Part shown: in pieces, positions 42,110 to 50,231 of the stretch | Position numbering within the stretch: position 1 is the first letter of the stretch | Layout of the letters: each line of letters starts with the position of its first letter | Source: LMUY01 sp965198895 | GTDB lineage: Bacteria > Pseudomonadota > Alphaproteobacteria > Acetobacterales > Acetobacteraceae | DNA: 64,000 nt | Reading direction: 5' to 3' | Assembly (NCBI GenBank): GCA_965198895.1 | Contig: OZ240676.1 | Coordinates: forward strand, 4,712,001 to 4,776,000 | The notes under the pieces: generated by a model | What the model was told of the DNA's origin: nothing | What the model saw: only the letters and a program-made list of their open reading frames with translations | Databases searched by the model: none | Program-made: the position numbers and the translations under genes

Positions 42110-42949
42110 TCACGGCTTCAGGAAGAAATCCGTGGGCGTCAGGCCCCATTTCTCGAACAGCTTGGCGGCGGTGCCATCCGCCTTCATCCCGGCGTAGTCC
42201 TTGTTGAAGGCGGCGATGAATTTGGGGCTGCTGCCCTTCAGCACGCCGAACGCGCAGATGGTGTCGGCCTTGTCCTCCGGCACGTAGTCGCCGACCAGTT
42301 CGAAGTTCAGCGACTTGTTCTGCTGCAGGGCATAGGCGGACAGGGTGCTATCCACCACGGCCGCGTCGATCCGCCCGGTGGACAGGTCGGCGAAGGCGTT
42401 CTGGATGGTGGGATACAAATGTACATCGAGCGGCTTGCCGGCCGGGCAGGCGGCGGCGGCCTTTTTCAGCATGTCGACATAGACGGTGCCCTCGTAGGTG
42501 CCGGCCGCGGCGCCGCAGAGGTCGGTGATCTTGTGCAGCTGCTTCGGGTTTCCCTTCGCCACGTCGAGGGATTCCGGGTTGAAGAAGATCCCGTCCGAGA
42601 AATCCATGATTTGGGCGCGGGCGGGGCGGACATACATGGCATCGCCCATCAGCTCGATGCGGCCGCTCTGCACGGCGGGGATCAAGCTGGCGAACGGCAT
42701 CGCGACCACCTCGAGCTTGGCCTCGATGCCCTCCCGCTTGATCATTTCGCGCAGGATATCGGGCAGCACGCCGGCCGCCTCGCTGGTTTTGGAGTCGATA
42801 TACGACAGCGGCGCGTCATTGGACGTGCCGATGCTGAGCACGTGGCTGCTGCGCACGGTGTCCAGCAGGTCCGCCGCCATGGCCCGGCCATACAGCGCGG
42901 GGGCGGCGAGGATTGCGCCACACGCTAGTATCGTTCGCAGTCGTGTCAT
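42110..42949 (-). CDS. Amino-acid ABC transporter periplasmic binding protein
   Basis: 279 residues with a Sec signal (ILACGAILAAPALYGRAMA). Family 3 solute-binding fold: VLSIGTSNDAPLSYIDSKT, GVLPDILREM, FASLIPAVQSGRIELMGDAM and DLCGAAAGTYEGTVY, then VDSTLSAYALQQ. It delivers an amino acid or related ligand to the permease encoded next. The start is fixed by the signal and by homology; a longer in-frame reading runs into the creA gene and is not real. Confidence 0.92.
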   Translation of the reverse strand: MTRLRTILACGAILAAPALYGRAMAADLLDTVRSSHVLSIGTSNDAPLSYIDSKTSEAAGVLPDILREMIKREGIEAKLEVVAMPFASLIPAVQSGRIELMGDAMYVRPARAQIMDFSDGIFFNPESLDVAKGNPKQLHKITDLCGAAAGTYEGTVYVDMLKKAAAACPAGKPLDVHLYPTIQNAFADLSTGRIDAAVVDSTLSAYALQQNKSLNFELVGDYVPEDKADTICAFGVLKGSSPKFIAAFNKDYAGMKADGTAAKLFEKWGLTPTDFFLKP

Positions 42950-43041
42950 GCCGGTCTCCGAATCATGTCGATTACCAAATGCTATCGGGCCCGCGGGCAA
43001 TACGCCATGGCTGATCGACCTGCGTTGTTGCCCTGACAAGC

Positions 43042-43491
43042 TCAGCGTGTCTGCGTCGGCACGGCGCTGATGCTGTTGTAGGGCGAGCCGTTGATCAGCT
43101 TCGTGCTGACCACGGTGTAGACCAGCACCTGCTTCTCCGCATCGACGGCGCGATGGACCTGGAACGTCTTGAAGAACAGCGAGGCGGAGGCGAACGCGAT
43201 CACCTCCGACTTCGGCAGGCCGGGCGGGATGCTGACGGGCCCCACGGCGCGACAGGCGATCGAGAAGCGGCTCGGATCCTCGGCGAGCCCCAGGCCGCCC
43301 TTCACCCCGCCGGTATCGGCGCGCGAGAGATAGCAGGACACGTTGGCGACCTTCGGGTCGTCGTAGCGGTCGACCACCACCTTGTCGTCCGGCCCGAGCC
43401 AGCGGAAATTGGTGCTGATGGAGTCGATCCGCGTCTGGGCCGCGGCGGGACCGGCGAGCAGGGCGAGCGCCGCGAGGCAAATGGCACGCAT
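43042..43491 (-). CDS. CreA family secreted protein
   Basis: 149 residues with a Sec signal (AICLAALALLAGPAAAQ). The body matches CreA: FRWLGPDDKVVVDRYDDPKV, NVSCYLSRADTGGVKGGLGLAEDPS, then FSIACRAVGP and VYTVVSTKLINGSP. Cys pairs could form disulfides in the periplasm. Function unknown in all species. It lies upstream of the amino-acid transporter genes on the same strand. Confidence 0.9.
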   Translation of the reverse strand: MRAICLAALALLAGPAAAQTRIDSISTNFRWLGPDDKVVVDRYDDPKVANVSCYLSRADTGGVKGGLGLAEDPSRFSIACRAVGPVSIPPGLPKSEVIAFASASLFFKTFQVHRAVDAEKQVLVYTVVSTKLINGSPYNSISAVPTQTR

Positions 43492-43819
43492 GGTGGTCTC
43501 CTTGTCAGGGGCAGCCAGATCCATAGCAGACGATGATCCTGTAGGGTGGGCTCCAATCCCACCTCGCGAGCCGCGCCGCTTGCCGAGATCGGGGCCATCC
43601 CACGGAAACGTTACCTCGGTGTCCACGGCCCGAGCGGCAGGTCGCGCATCGGTCGTTGACCTCGCCCAGTGGGGCCATTCGCACGGAACGCTGACATCCC
43701 GGGCTACGCGGCCGCCCGTTCGCATCGTGAATGCCGGTCCAGCCGCTTTGACGAAATGCTTGACGAGTCGGGGCGGGCGTATCAACATACATTCGTATTC
43801 AAAAAAAGGGATCGCTACG
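43492..43819. other. Intergenic region upstream of the pore-forming protein gene
   Basis: 328 bases with no plausible gene. It holds a short palindrome gtgggctccaatcccac (43546-43562) and two similar direct blocks starting ggggccat (about 43585 and 43672, each followed by c.cacggaa). A possible -35 box ttgacg lies at 43760-43765, but no well-spaced -10 box follows. The last 60 bases are clearly more AT-rich, with tattcaaaaaaaggg just before the start. Confidence 0.45.
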
Positions 43820-44743
43820 ATGCCGCTCACATTTTTGGACAAAGCCACTGTCGGTTCGTATCTGTCGCAGATGTGGAAGAAGGACCTCAATACGGGCGAA
43901 GATCCTGCAAACGGCAAGTGGTATGAAAATGGTGCCAACAATGATGGCGCCGGGTTGTATGGTGGTTTGACTGACAACGCTGCGACACAGCTGCAATTCG
44001 ACGATGCGCAGAAGCAATACATCCCGGAACAGGTGGTTTGTGACACGGCGTCACTGGACAACCGCAACGGGTTGGCGCCGCAGACCACGGTTCAACTCTC
44101 GTATAACTATACCAAGTCGTCCTCGACGACACATACCACCAGCGACAGCATCAAGGTCGGCGTCGGTGTCGACATAAAGGCATCGGCGACGATCTTCGGG
44201 ATCGGCGCCGACGTAACGACAAAATTCAGCTTCGAATACACCCACAGTTGGGGCACCGCCACGACCGAGAGCGAAAGCCAGAGTTTCACGTTCTCGCAAA
44301 GCGTTCCGGTCACCGTTCCCCAAGGCAAGGTCTATCAGGTGGTACTGACGGCCATGTCGCAGAAACTGGTGATCCCCTACACCGCGATCGTGCACGTTTC
44401 GGGCAAGACTGAAACCTGGTTCGAGGACCGCATCAACGGTCACTACAACTGGGGCATGGACGCGGGCAGCGCACTGCAGAACATTGCGCAGAACGGGTTG
44501 GCTGGGACCCAGTCGTCCAGCTTCTCGGCAGCGGGCGTGTCTCAAACGGGCACCGTCACGGCGCAGCAGATGACGCAGTTCACGGCCCAGGTGTTCGATA
44601 TCACCAGCACGTTCGATGCGTCGACGCCGCAGCAGGGCATCATGCGGCGAGCCGTGGTGCCCTTGCATGGGCAGCCCCTTGCCCCCCTCCAAGGCGTTCT
44701 CGTTCATACGATCCCGTTCAGCGGGGTCGGCACTCCGGTTTGA
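43820..44743 (+). CDS. Aerolysin-superfamily pore-forming protein, ETX/MTX2-like
   Basis: 307 residues from ATG 43820, with aaaaaaaggg 10 bases upstream. Residues about 88-195 carry the ETX/MTX2 pattern: Ser/Thr-rich strand (SYNYTKSSSTTHTTSDSI), an alternating amphipathic segment (IKVGVGVDIKASATIFGIGA, then TTKFSFEY; about 111-140) that would form the membrane beta-hairpin, TTESESQSFTFSQSVPVTVP, and QVVLTAMSQKLVIPYTAIV. The N-terminal 75 residues (Trp/Tyr-containing) may be a receptor or cap domain. No signal peptide is visible. One Cys (74). Base use is less GC-rich than its neighbours, suggesting transfer. It stands alone, with no immunity or secretion gene adjacent. A beta-prism or non-toxic aerolysin-fold protein is the alternative. 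Confidence 0.75.
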   Translation: MPLTFLDKATVGSYLSQMWKKDLNTGEDPANGKWYENGANNDGAGLYGGLTDNAATQLQFDDAQKQYIPEQVVCDTASLDNRNGLAPQTTVQLSYNYTKSSSTTHTTSDSIKVGVGVDIKASATIFGIGADVTTKFSFEYTHSWGTATTESESQSFTFSQSVPVTVPQGKVYQVVLTAMSQKLVIPYTAIVHVSGKTETWFEDRINGHYNWGMDAGSALQNIAQNGLAGTQSSSFSAAGVSQTGTVTAQQMTQFTAQVFDITSTFDASTPQQGIMRRAVVPLHGQPLAPLQGVLVHTIPFSGVGTPV

Positions 44744-44757
44744 ACCTACTGGATGCA

Positions 44758-44781
44758 GGGGCGTGCTCAACGGCACGCCCC
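44758..44781. terminator. Hairpin terminator between the pore-forming protein gene and ubiG
   Basis: ggggcgtgc (44758-44766) pairs perfectly with gcacgcccc (44773-44781), loop 6 bases, 14 bases after the stop codon. It lies between convergent genes. There is no T-run on either strand. Confidence 0.5.
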
Positions 44782-44791
44782 GGACGACCCG

Positions 44792-45517
44792 CTAGCGTTC
44801 GAACGCCGCGATGTAGTTGACGCCGAGGTCCCGGCTCAGCGCCCAACGCTGCCGCAGCGGGTCGAAGCTCATCCCCGCGCTGTCCGTCATGCGCAACCCG
44901 GCACCGCGCCCCAGGCGCGCCAGTTCCGCCGGTGTCACGAATCGCCGCCACTCATGCGTGCCGACCGGGAGCAGCCGCATCACGTATTCCGCCCCCCACT
45001 TCGCCACGACCAGCGAGCGCGCCGTCCGGTTCAGGGTCGACAGGAACAGCCGCCCGCCCGGCACCAGCAGCGCCGCCAGGTCCCGCATGAAACCGGCCGG
45101 ATCGGGCACGTGCTCGATCACCTCGAGCGCGGTGACGGCGGCGAAACTCCGACCCTCGGCCACCAGATCACCTGTGGTGGCGACGCGGTACTCGATCGGC
45201 AGCGCGCCCGCATGCACCTGGGCGGCGGCGATCGGGGCAGGGGCGGCATCAATGCCGGTGACGGCGTGGCCGGCGCGGGCCAGCGCCTCGGCCGCCAGCC
45301 CGGCGCCGCAGCCGACGTCCAACAGCGTGCCGGGACCGGGCAGGCGGGCGGTGATCCAGCCGATGCGGAGCGGGTTCATTGCGTGCAACGGGCGCATCGG
45401 GCCTGCCGGGTCCCACCATTGCGCCGCCAGGGCGTCGAACCGCGCCACCTCCGCCGGGGAGGCCGCGCCGCCGCCAGCCCTGCGTTGCACGTCGCCAAGG
45501 TTGTCCGAATTGCCCAT
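44792..45517 (-). CDS. ubiG: UbiG 3-demethylubiquinone / polyprenyl-catechol O-methyltransferase
   Basis: 241 residues. Does both O-methylations of ubiquinone synthesis with S-adenosylmethionine. Signatures: EVARFDALAAQWWDPAGPMRPLHAMNPLR near the N-terminus, LLDVGCGAGLAAEALARAGHAV (SAM loop), TALEVIEHVPDPAGFM, LFLSTLNRTARSLVVAKWGAEYVMRLLP and GTHEWRRFV. All are UbiG-specific. Divergent from lysC, a conserved alphaproteobacterial arrangement. The start is fixed by homology at 45517. Confidence 0.96.
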   Translation of the reverse strand: MGNSDNLGDVQRRAGGGAASPAEVARFDALAAQWWDPAGPMRPLHAMNPLRIGWITARLPGPGTLLDVGCGAGLAAEALARAGHAVTGIDAAPAPIAAAQVHAGALPIEYRVATTGDLVAEGRSFAAVTALEVIEHVPDPAGFMRDLAALLVPGGRLFLSTLNRTARSLVVAKWGAEYVMRLLPVGTHEWRRFVTPAELARLGRGAGLRMTDSAGMSFDPLRQRWALSRDLGVNYIAAFER

Positions 45518-45598
45518 GACCGGTATGTGATCGCCCTTCAACCGGTTTGGAAGCCCGCGTCTCCTCGGGCCGAGCCTCGTTAGGATTGCAGGGACGGC

Positions 45599-46831
45599 AT
45601 GGCGCGCATCGTGATGAAGTTCGGCGGCACCTCGGTGGCCGACCTCGACCGCATCCGCAACGTGGCACGCCGGGTCAAGCGGCAGGTGGACGCGGGACAC
45701 GAGGTGGCGGTGGTCGTCTCGGCGATGTCTGGCGTCACCAACCAACTGGTCGACTGGTGCAAGACGCTGGCGCCGCTGCACGACGCGCGGGAATACGACG
45801 CGGTGGTCGCGACCGGCGAGCAGGTGACCAGCGGGCTGACCGCGATCGCGCTGCAGGAACTCGGGGTGGACGCGCGCTCGTGGGCCGGCTGGCAGATCGC
45901 GCTGCGGACCGACGGCGCACACGGCAAGGCACGCATCGAGGCGATCGACGGCACGACGCTGATCCAGCGGATGCAGGCGGGGCAGGTGCCGGTGGTGGCC
46001 GGCTTCCAGGGCATCGGGCCGGACAACCGGATCACCACGCTCGGGCGCGGCGGGTCGGACACGTCGGCGGTGGCGTTGGCGGCGGCGTTGAAGGCAGATC
46101 GCTGCGACATCTATACGGATGTGGACGGCATCTACACGACCGACCCGCGGATCGTGAAAAAAGCCCGCAAGCTGGACAAGATCGCCTACGAGGAGATGCT
46201 GGAACTCGCATCGGTCGGCGCCCGCGTGCTGCAGACGCGCAGCGTGGAACTGGCGATGAAGGAGAATGTCCGCGTCCAGGTGCTATCCTCGTTCAAGGAT
46301 GCGGCGATCGAGGGCACCGGCGGCTCCCTAGTGGTGGATGAGGACGAAATCGTGGAACAGGAAATCGTGTCCGGCATCGCCTACTCGCGGGACGAGGCCA
46401 AGATCACCGTGCGGCGTGTGCCCGACCGGCCCGGCGTCGCCGCGGCGATCTTCGGCCCGCTGACGGACGCCAACGTAAACGTGGACATGATCGTGCAGAA
46501 CATGTCCGCCGACGGCACGACGGATCTGACGTTCACCGTCGGCCGGGCGGATTTGGCGCTGGCGCAGGCCACCCTCGCCGCGTCGGCACCCGCGATCGGG
46601 TATACCGAGGTGCTGACCGATCCGGATGTGGCAAAGATCAGTGTGGTCGGGGTCGGAATGCGCTCGCATGTCGGCGTCGCCAACACTATGTTTAGGACCT
46701 TGGCCGAGAAGAGCATCAACATCCAGGTGATATCGACCAGCGAGATCAAGGTCTCGGTGCTGGTCGGCGCGGAATACACCGAGCTGGCGGTGCGCGCGTT
46801 GCACACCGCCTACGGTCTCGATGCCGCCTGA
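45599..46831 (+). CDS. lysC: Aspartate kinase LysC
   Basis: 410 residues. Phosphorylates aspartate, the first step to lysine, threonine, methionine and diaminopimelate. N-terminal kinase domain: IVMKFGGTSVADLDRI, SAMSGVTNQLVD, ATGEQVTSGLTAIAL and TLGRGGSDTSAVALAAAL. Two C-terminal ACT domains (about 265 onward) hold the feedback site, with VPDRPGVAAAIFGPLTDANVNVDM and STSEIKVSVLV. The end overlaps the next gene by 11 bases. Divergent from ubiG. Confidence 0.97.
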   Translation: MARIVMKFGGTSVADLDRIRNVARRVKRQVDAGHEVAVVVSAMSGVTNQLVDWCKTLAPLHDAREYDAVVATGEQVTSGLTAIALQELGVDARSWAGWQIALRTDGAHGKARIEAIDGTTLIQRMQAGQVPVVAGFQGIGPDNRITTLGRGGSDTSAVALAAALKADRCDIYTDVDGIYTTDPRIVKKARKLDKIAYEEMLELASVGARVLQTRSVELAMKENVRVQVLSSFKDAAIEGTGGSLVVDEDEIVEQEIVSGIAYSRDEAKITVRRVPDRPGVAAAIFGPLTDANVNVDMIVQNMSADGTTDLTFTVGRADLALAQATLAASAPAIGYTEVLTDPDVAKISVVGVGMRSHVGVANTMFRTLAEKSINIQVISTSEIKVSVLVGAEYTELAVRALHTAYGLDAA

Positions 46832-47891
46832 TATCTCCCCGCCCGACGCGCGGCTGCTGCGCGCCCGGGCGGAGCTCGACCGCCTGTGGGCGCCGGGCAC
46901 GCGGTTCCTGGGCAGCCGGGTCGCTATCATGGGCGGCGCGATGAGCTGGGTCAGCGAGCGCACCCTGGTGTCGGCCATTTCCAATGCGGGCGGGTTCGGC
47001 GTGATTGCCGGCGGCTCCATGGGTCCGGACGCTTTGGCGGCCGAGATCGCGGCGACGCAGGCGCGCACGGATGCGCCGTTCGGCGTGAACCTGATCACCA
47101 TGCACCCGCAATTGCTGGACCTGATCCGGGTCTGCCTGGAAGCCAAGGTCGGGCATGTGGTCCTGGCCGGCGGCGTGCCGCCGGGCACGGCGGTGCGCGC
47201 GGTGAAGGACGGCGGCGCGCGTCTGATCTGCTTCGCCCCCGCGTTCGTGCTGGCCCGGCGGCTGGTGCGCTCCGGCGCGGACGCCCTGGTGATCGAGGGA
47301 TCGGAAGCAGGCGGCCATATCGGCCCGGTGTCGCTGACCGTGCTCGCGCAGGAGATCCTGCCCCACCTCCGCGATGTGCCGGTGTTCGTGGCTGGCGGAC
47401 TGGGGCGCGGCGAGGCGATCGTCGGCTACCTGGAAATGGGGGCGGCCGGCGCGCAACTCGGCACGCGGTTCGCGGCGGCGTCGGAGTCGATCGCCCACCC
47501 GAAATTCAAGCAGGCTTTCGTGCATGCGCGGGCCCGGGATGCCACGGCCTCGATCCAGTTGGACGACCGCTTCCCCGTCATCCCGGTCCGCGGCCTGGCC
47601 AATGACGGAACCCGGCGTTTCCTCCAGCACCAGGCCGAGACGGTGCGCCGGCTTGACACGGGGGAGCTGACGCGGGAGCAGGCGCATCTCGCCATCGAGC
47701 ATTTCTGGGCCGGGGCGCTGCGGCGCGCCGTGGTGGACGGTGACGTGGAGCACGGCTCGGTCATGATGGGCCAGTCGGTCGGTATGGTGACCGCGGAACA
47801 GCCGATCGCCGAGATCATCGAGGAATTGGTCGCCCAGGCGGCCGGAGCCCTGGCCATGCGAGGTCACCCCGCCTTCGACGCGGCGTTCTGA
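46821..47891 (+). CDS. Nitronate monooxygenase-family flavoprotein
   Basis: 356 residues, overlapping the lysC end by 11 bases. TIM-barrel FMN protein: GGAMSWVSERTLVSAISNAGGFGVIAGGSM near the N-terminus, PFGVNLITMHPQL, ADALVIEGSEAGGHIGP, then PVFVAGGLGRGEAIVGYLEMGAAGAQLGTRF, the NMO/FabK phosphate-binding signature. Could oxidise nitronates or be an enoyl reductase relative; the SEAGGHIG stretch favours NMO. It sits between lysC and ptsP, which are usually neighbours. Translation is probably coupled to both. Confidence 0.87.
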   Translation: MPPDISPPDARLLRARAELDRLWAPGTRFLGSRVAIMGGAMSWVSERTLVSAISNAGGFGVIAGGSMGPDALAAEIAATQARTDAPFGVNLITMHPQLLDLIRVCLEAKVGHVVLAGGVPPGTAVRAVKDGGARLICFAPAFVLARRLVRSGADALVIEGSEAGGHIGPVSLTVLAQEILPHLRDVPVFVAGGLGRGEAIVGYLEMGAAGAQLGTRFAAASESIAHPKFKQAFVHARARDATASIQLDDRFPVIPVRGLANDGTRRFLQHQAETVRRLDTGELTREQAHLAIEHFWAGALRRAVVDGDVEHGSVMMGQSVGMVTAEQPIAEIIEELVAQAAGALAMRGHPAFDAAF

Positions 47892-47893
47892 CC

Positions 47894-50110
47894 GTGCACG
47901 GCACCCGTCGGTTGCTGACCAGCCTGCGCGACATGATGGCGTCCGGCGCGGCCCCGCTGGCGCAGGTGGTGCGGCTGGTCGCGGCCGAGATGGTGGCCGA
48001 AGTCTGCTCGCTCTATGCCCTGCGGACCGGCGATGTGCTCGAGCTGATCGCGACCTTCGGCCTGCGCCCCGATTCGGTCGGGCGCACCCGGCTGCGCATG
48101 GGTGAGGGCATCGTGGGTGTCTGCGCCGCCACAGGCACCATCCAGAACCTGCCGGATGCCCAGATGCACCCGAGCTTCGCCTACCGCCCGGAGACGGGGG
48201 AGGAACCCTTTGCCTCGATGCTGGCGGTGCCGGTGCGGCGCTCGGGCCACACGATGGGGGTGGTGGTCGTGCAGAACCGCTCGCCCCGCCGCTATCCCGC
48301 CGACGAGGTCGATGCGATGGAAACTGTGGCGATGCTGCTGGCCGAAGCCCTGGCCGCTGCGGGCGCTGGGACCGTGTCGGAGGACGCGCTGGGCGCCACG
48401 TTGCCGCGGCAGTTCGAGGGCTCGTCGCTGGCGCCCGGGCTGGCGGTCGGCCCGATCGTGACGGCGGGGCTGAACGCCGGGCCGCGGCGCTTCCTGGCGA
48501 AGGACCCGGTGGAGGAGCAGGGCCGGTTGGACCGCGCGTTGGTGGCGATGCGGCGCGACCTCGACAACCTGATAGAGCGCGGCGTGCCGGATAGCGACGA
48601 ATCCCGTGAGGTGCTGGAGGCGACCCGCCTGGTTGCGGCCGATGATGGCTGGGTCAAGCGCGTCGAGGACGCGATCGGCAGCGGGCTGACGGCCGAGGCA
48701 GCCGTGGTCCGTGTCGCGAGCGACCTGCGGGACCGGATGCGGCGCATCACCGACCCGTATCTGCGGGAGCGCCTGGCCGATCTGGAGGATCTGGCTTCCC
48801 GCCTGCTGCAGGCGTTGGATGGGCGGACGGCGCCGGGGCCGGTGGCATCGGGGTCGATCCTGGTCGTGCGCCGCCTGGGTCCGGCGCAGTTGCTCCAGTG
48901 GCATGCCAGCGGCATCGCCGGGGTCGCGATCGAGGAAGGCAGCGCCTCCGGCCACGCCGCGATCCTGGCCCGCGCCCTGGGGCTGCCGACAGTGGGCGCG
49001 GTGCGGGGTCTGCTGGACGCCATCGGGCCGGACGACGAGGCGGTTCTGGACGGCGACGAGGGCCAAATCATCCTGCGGCCCGATGTGGAGGTGCGGGACA
49101 ATTACTGCCGCGCCATCGAGGCCCGCGCCGCCCGTCGCGCCGGGTATGGCCGCTTGCGGCTGGAACGGAGCGTCACAGCGGACGGGACGCCGTTCACGCT
49201 GATGCTGAACGTCGGACTGGTGCTGGAACTGGAGCAGCTGGACTCGGTTGGGGCGGCCGGCATCGGCCTGTTCCGCACCGAGATTGCGATGCTGGCCCGC
49301 GGCTCCGTCGCCGACACGGCGGACCAGGCGGCCCTCTACAGCCGCGTGCTGGACGCCGCCGGCGATCGCCCGGTGATGTTCCGGACGCTCGACCTCGGCG
49401 GCGACAAGCTGCTGCCGGACGCGCCCGCGACCGAGGAGGAGAACCCGGCGATGGGGTGGCGCTCGCTGCGCGTCGGGCTGGACCGGCCGGCGCTGTTGCG
49501 TCGGCAGATCCGTGCCCTGCTGCTGGCGGCGGCGGGACGGCCGCTGTCGGTGATGTTCCCGATGGTAGCGACGGTTGCCGAGTTCCGCGCTGCCCGCGGC
49601 CTGCTGTTTACCGAGGCCGCCCGGGTCCGGCCAGCGCCCAGTGAATTGCGCATCGGGACCATGCTGGAGATACCCGCGTTGCTCTGGCAGTTGCCGACGC
49701 TGCTGAAGGACTGTCACTTTCTCTCGATCGGGTCGAACGACCTCATGCAGTTCCTGTTTGCGGCCGATCGTGGCAGCCCGGCGCTGGCCGGTCGCTACGA
49801 CCTCCTGTCGCCGCCCGTGCTGGACATTCTGGAGCACGTGCAACGATGTGCGGCGGAGGCGGGCGTGACCGTCTCGGTCTGTGGCGAGTCTGCCTCCCGG
49901 CCGCTCGAGGCGCTCACCTTCGTCGCCCTGGGAATAACCTCGCTGTCGATGCCCGCGTCCAGCTTGCTCAGCACCAAGGCGCTGCTGCGGGCGGTTGACC
50001 TGGGTGCATTCCGTCCGGTGCTCGCCGGTCTGCGCGCGAACGCGACGGGCGAGGCGAGCCTGCGGGAGCCCATCGCGGCATGGGCGCGCGAACAGGGCCT
50101 GGAGATCTAG
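47894..50110 (+). CDS. ptsP: PtsP, enzyme I of the nitrogen phosphotransferase system
   Basis: 738 residues from GTG 47894. N-terminal GAF domain (about 1-160, with GEGIVGVCAATGTIQNLPDA and VPVRRSGHTMGVVVVQNR), then enzyme I: phospho-His in EGSASGHAAILARALGLPTVG, PEP-binding TLDLGGDKLLPDAP and GLFRTEIAML, and the active-site Cys in VTVSVCGESASRP. It takes phosphate from PEP and passes it to NPr and EIIA-Ntr, which sense nitrogen status and potassium. The GAF domain may bind glutamine or 2-oxoglutarate. NPr and EIIA genes are elsewhere. All key residues present. Confidence 0.95.
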   Translation: MHGTRRLLTSLRDMMASGAAPLAQVVRLVAAEMVAEVCSLYALRTGDVLELIATFGLRPDSVGRTRLRMGEGIVGVCAATGTIQNLPDAQMHPSFAYRPETGEEPFASMLAVPVRRSGHTMGVVVVQNRSPRRYPADEVDAMETVAMLLAEALAAAGAGTVSEDALGATLPRQFEGSSLAPGLAVGPIVTAGLNAGPRRFLAKDPVEEQGRLDRALVAMRRDLDNLIERGVPDSDESREVLEATRLVAADDGWVKRVEDAIGSGLTAEAAVVRVASDLRDRMRRITDPYLRERLADLEDLASRLLQALDGRTAPGPVASGSILVVRRLGPAQLLQWHASGIAGVAIEEGSASGHAAILARALGLPTVGAVRGLLDAIGPDDEAVLDGDEGQIILRPDVEVRDNYCRAIEARAARRAGYGRLRLERSVTADGTPFTLMLNVGLVLELEQLDSVGAAGIGLFRTEIAMLARGSVADTADQAALYSRVLDAAGDRPVMFRTLDLGGDKLLPDAPATEEENPAMGWRSLRVGLDRPALLRRQIRALLLAAAGRPLSVMFPMVATVAEFRAARGLLFTEAARVRPAPSELRIGTMLEIPALLWQLPTLLKDCHFLSIGSNDLMQFLFAADRGSPALAGRYDLLSPPVLDILEHVQRCAAEAGVTVSVCGESASRPLEALTFVALGITSLSMPASSLLSTKALLRAVDLGAFRPVLAGLRANATGEASLREPIAAWAREQGLEI

Positions 50111-50231
50111 CCGAATTGGCAAGGAGCGTCAGGAAGGGCTACATCGCGGCCATCCACGGCCATGATGGCCCCACGGAGGCGTGCTTGCTCCTAGCTCCAG
50201 GCTTCGTCCTAGACTGCGCCGAGGCGTTGCC

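Noticed and set aside
42110..43480. A 456-codon reading joining the amino-acid binding protein to upstream sequence
   Set aside because: The first part is creA read in the wrong frame. The binding protein has its own Met followed by a signal peptide at 42949.
44051..44776. A 241-codon minus-strand frame opposite the pore-forming protein
   Set aside because: Arg/His/Gly-rich shadow without motifs; the plus strand has the better ribosome-binding site and a coherent beta-strand pattern.
47864..50122. A 752-codon open frame on the minus strand opposite ptsP
   Set aside because: It is full of Arg, Gln, His and Pro with no domain pattern, and mirrors the codon structure of ptsP. High GC content leaves antisense frames open; ptsP has full family motifs.
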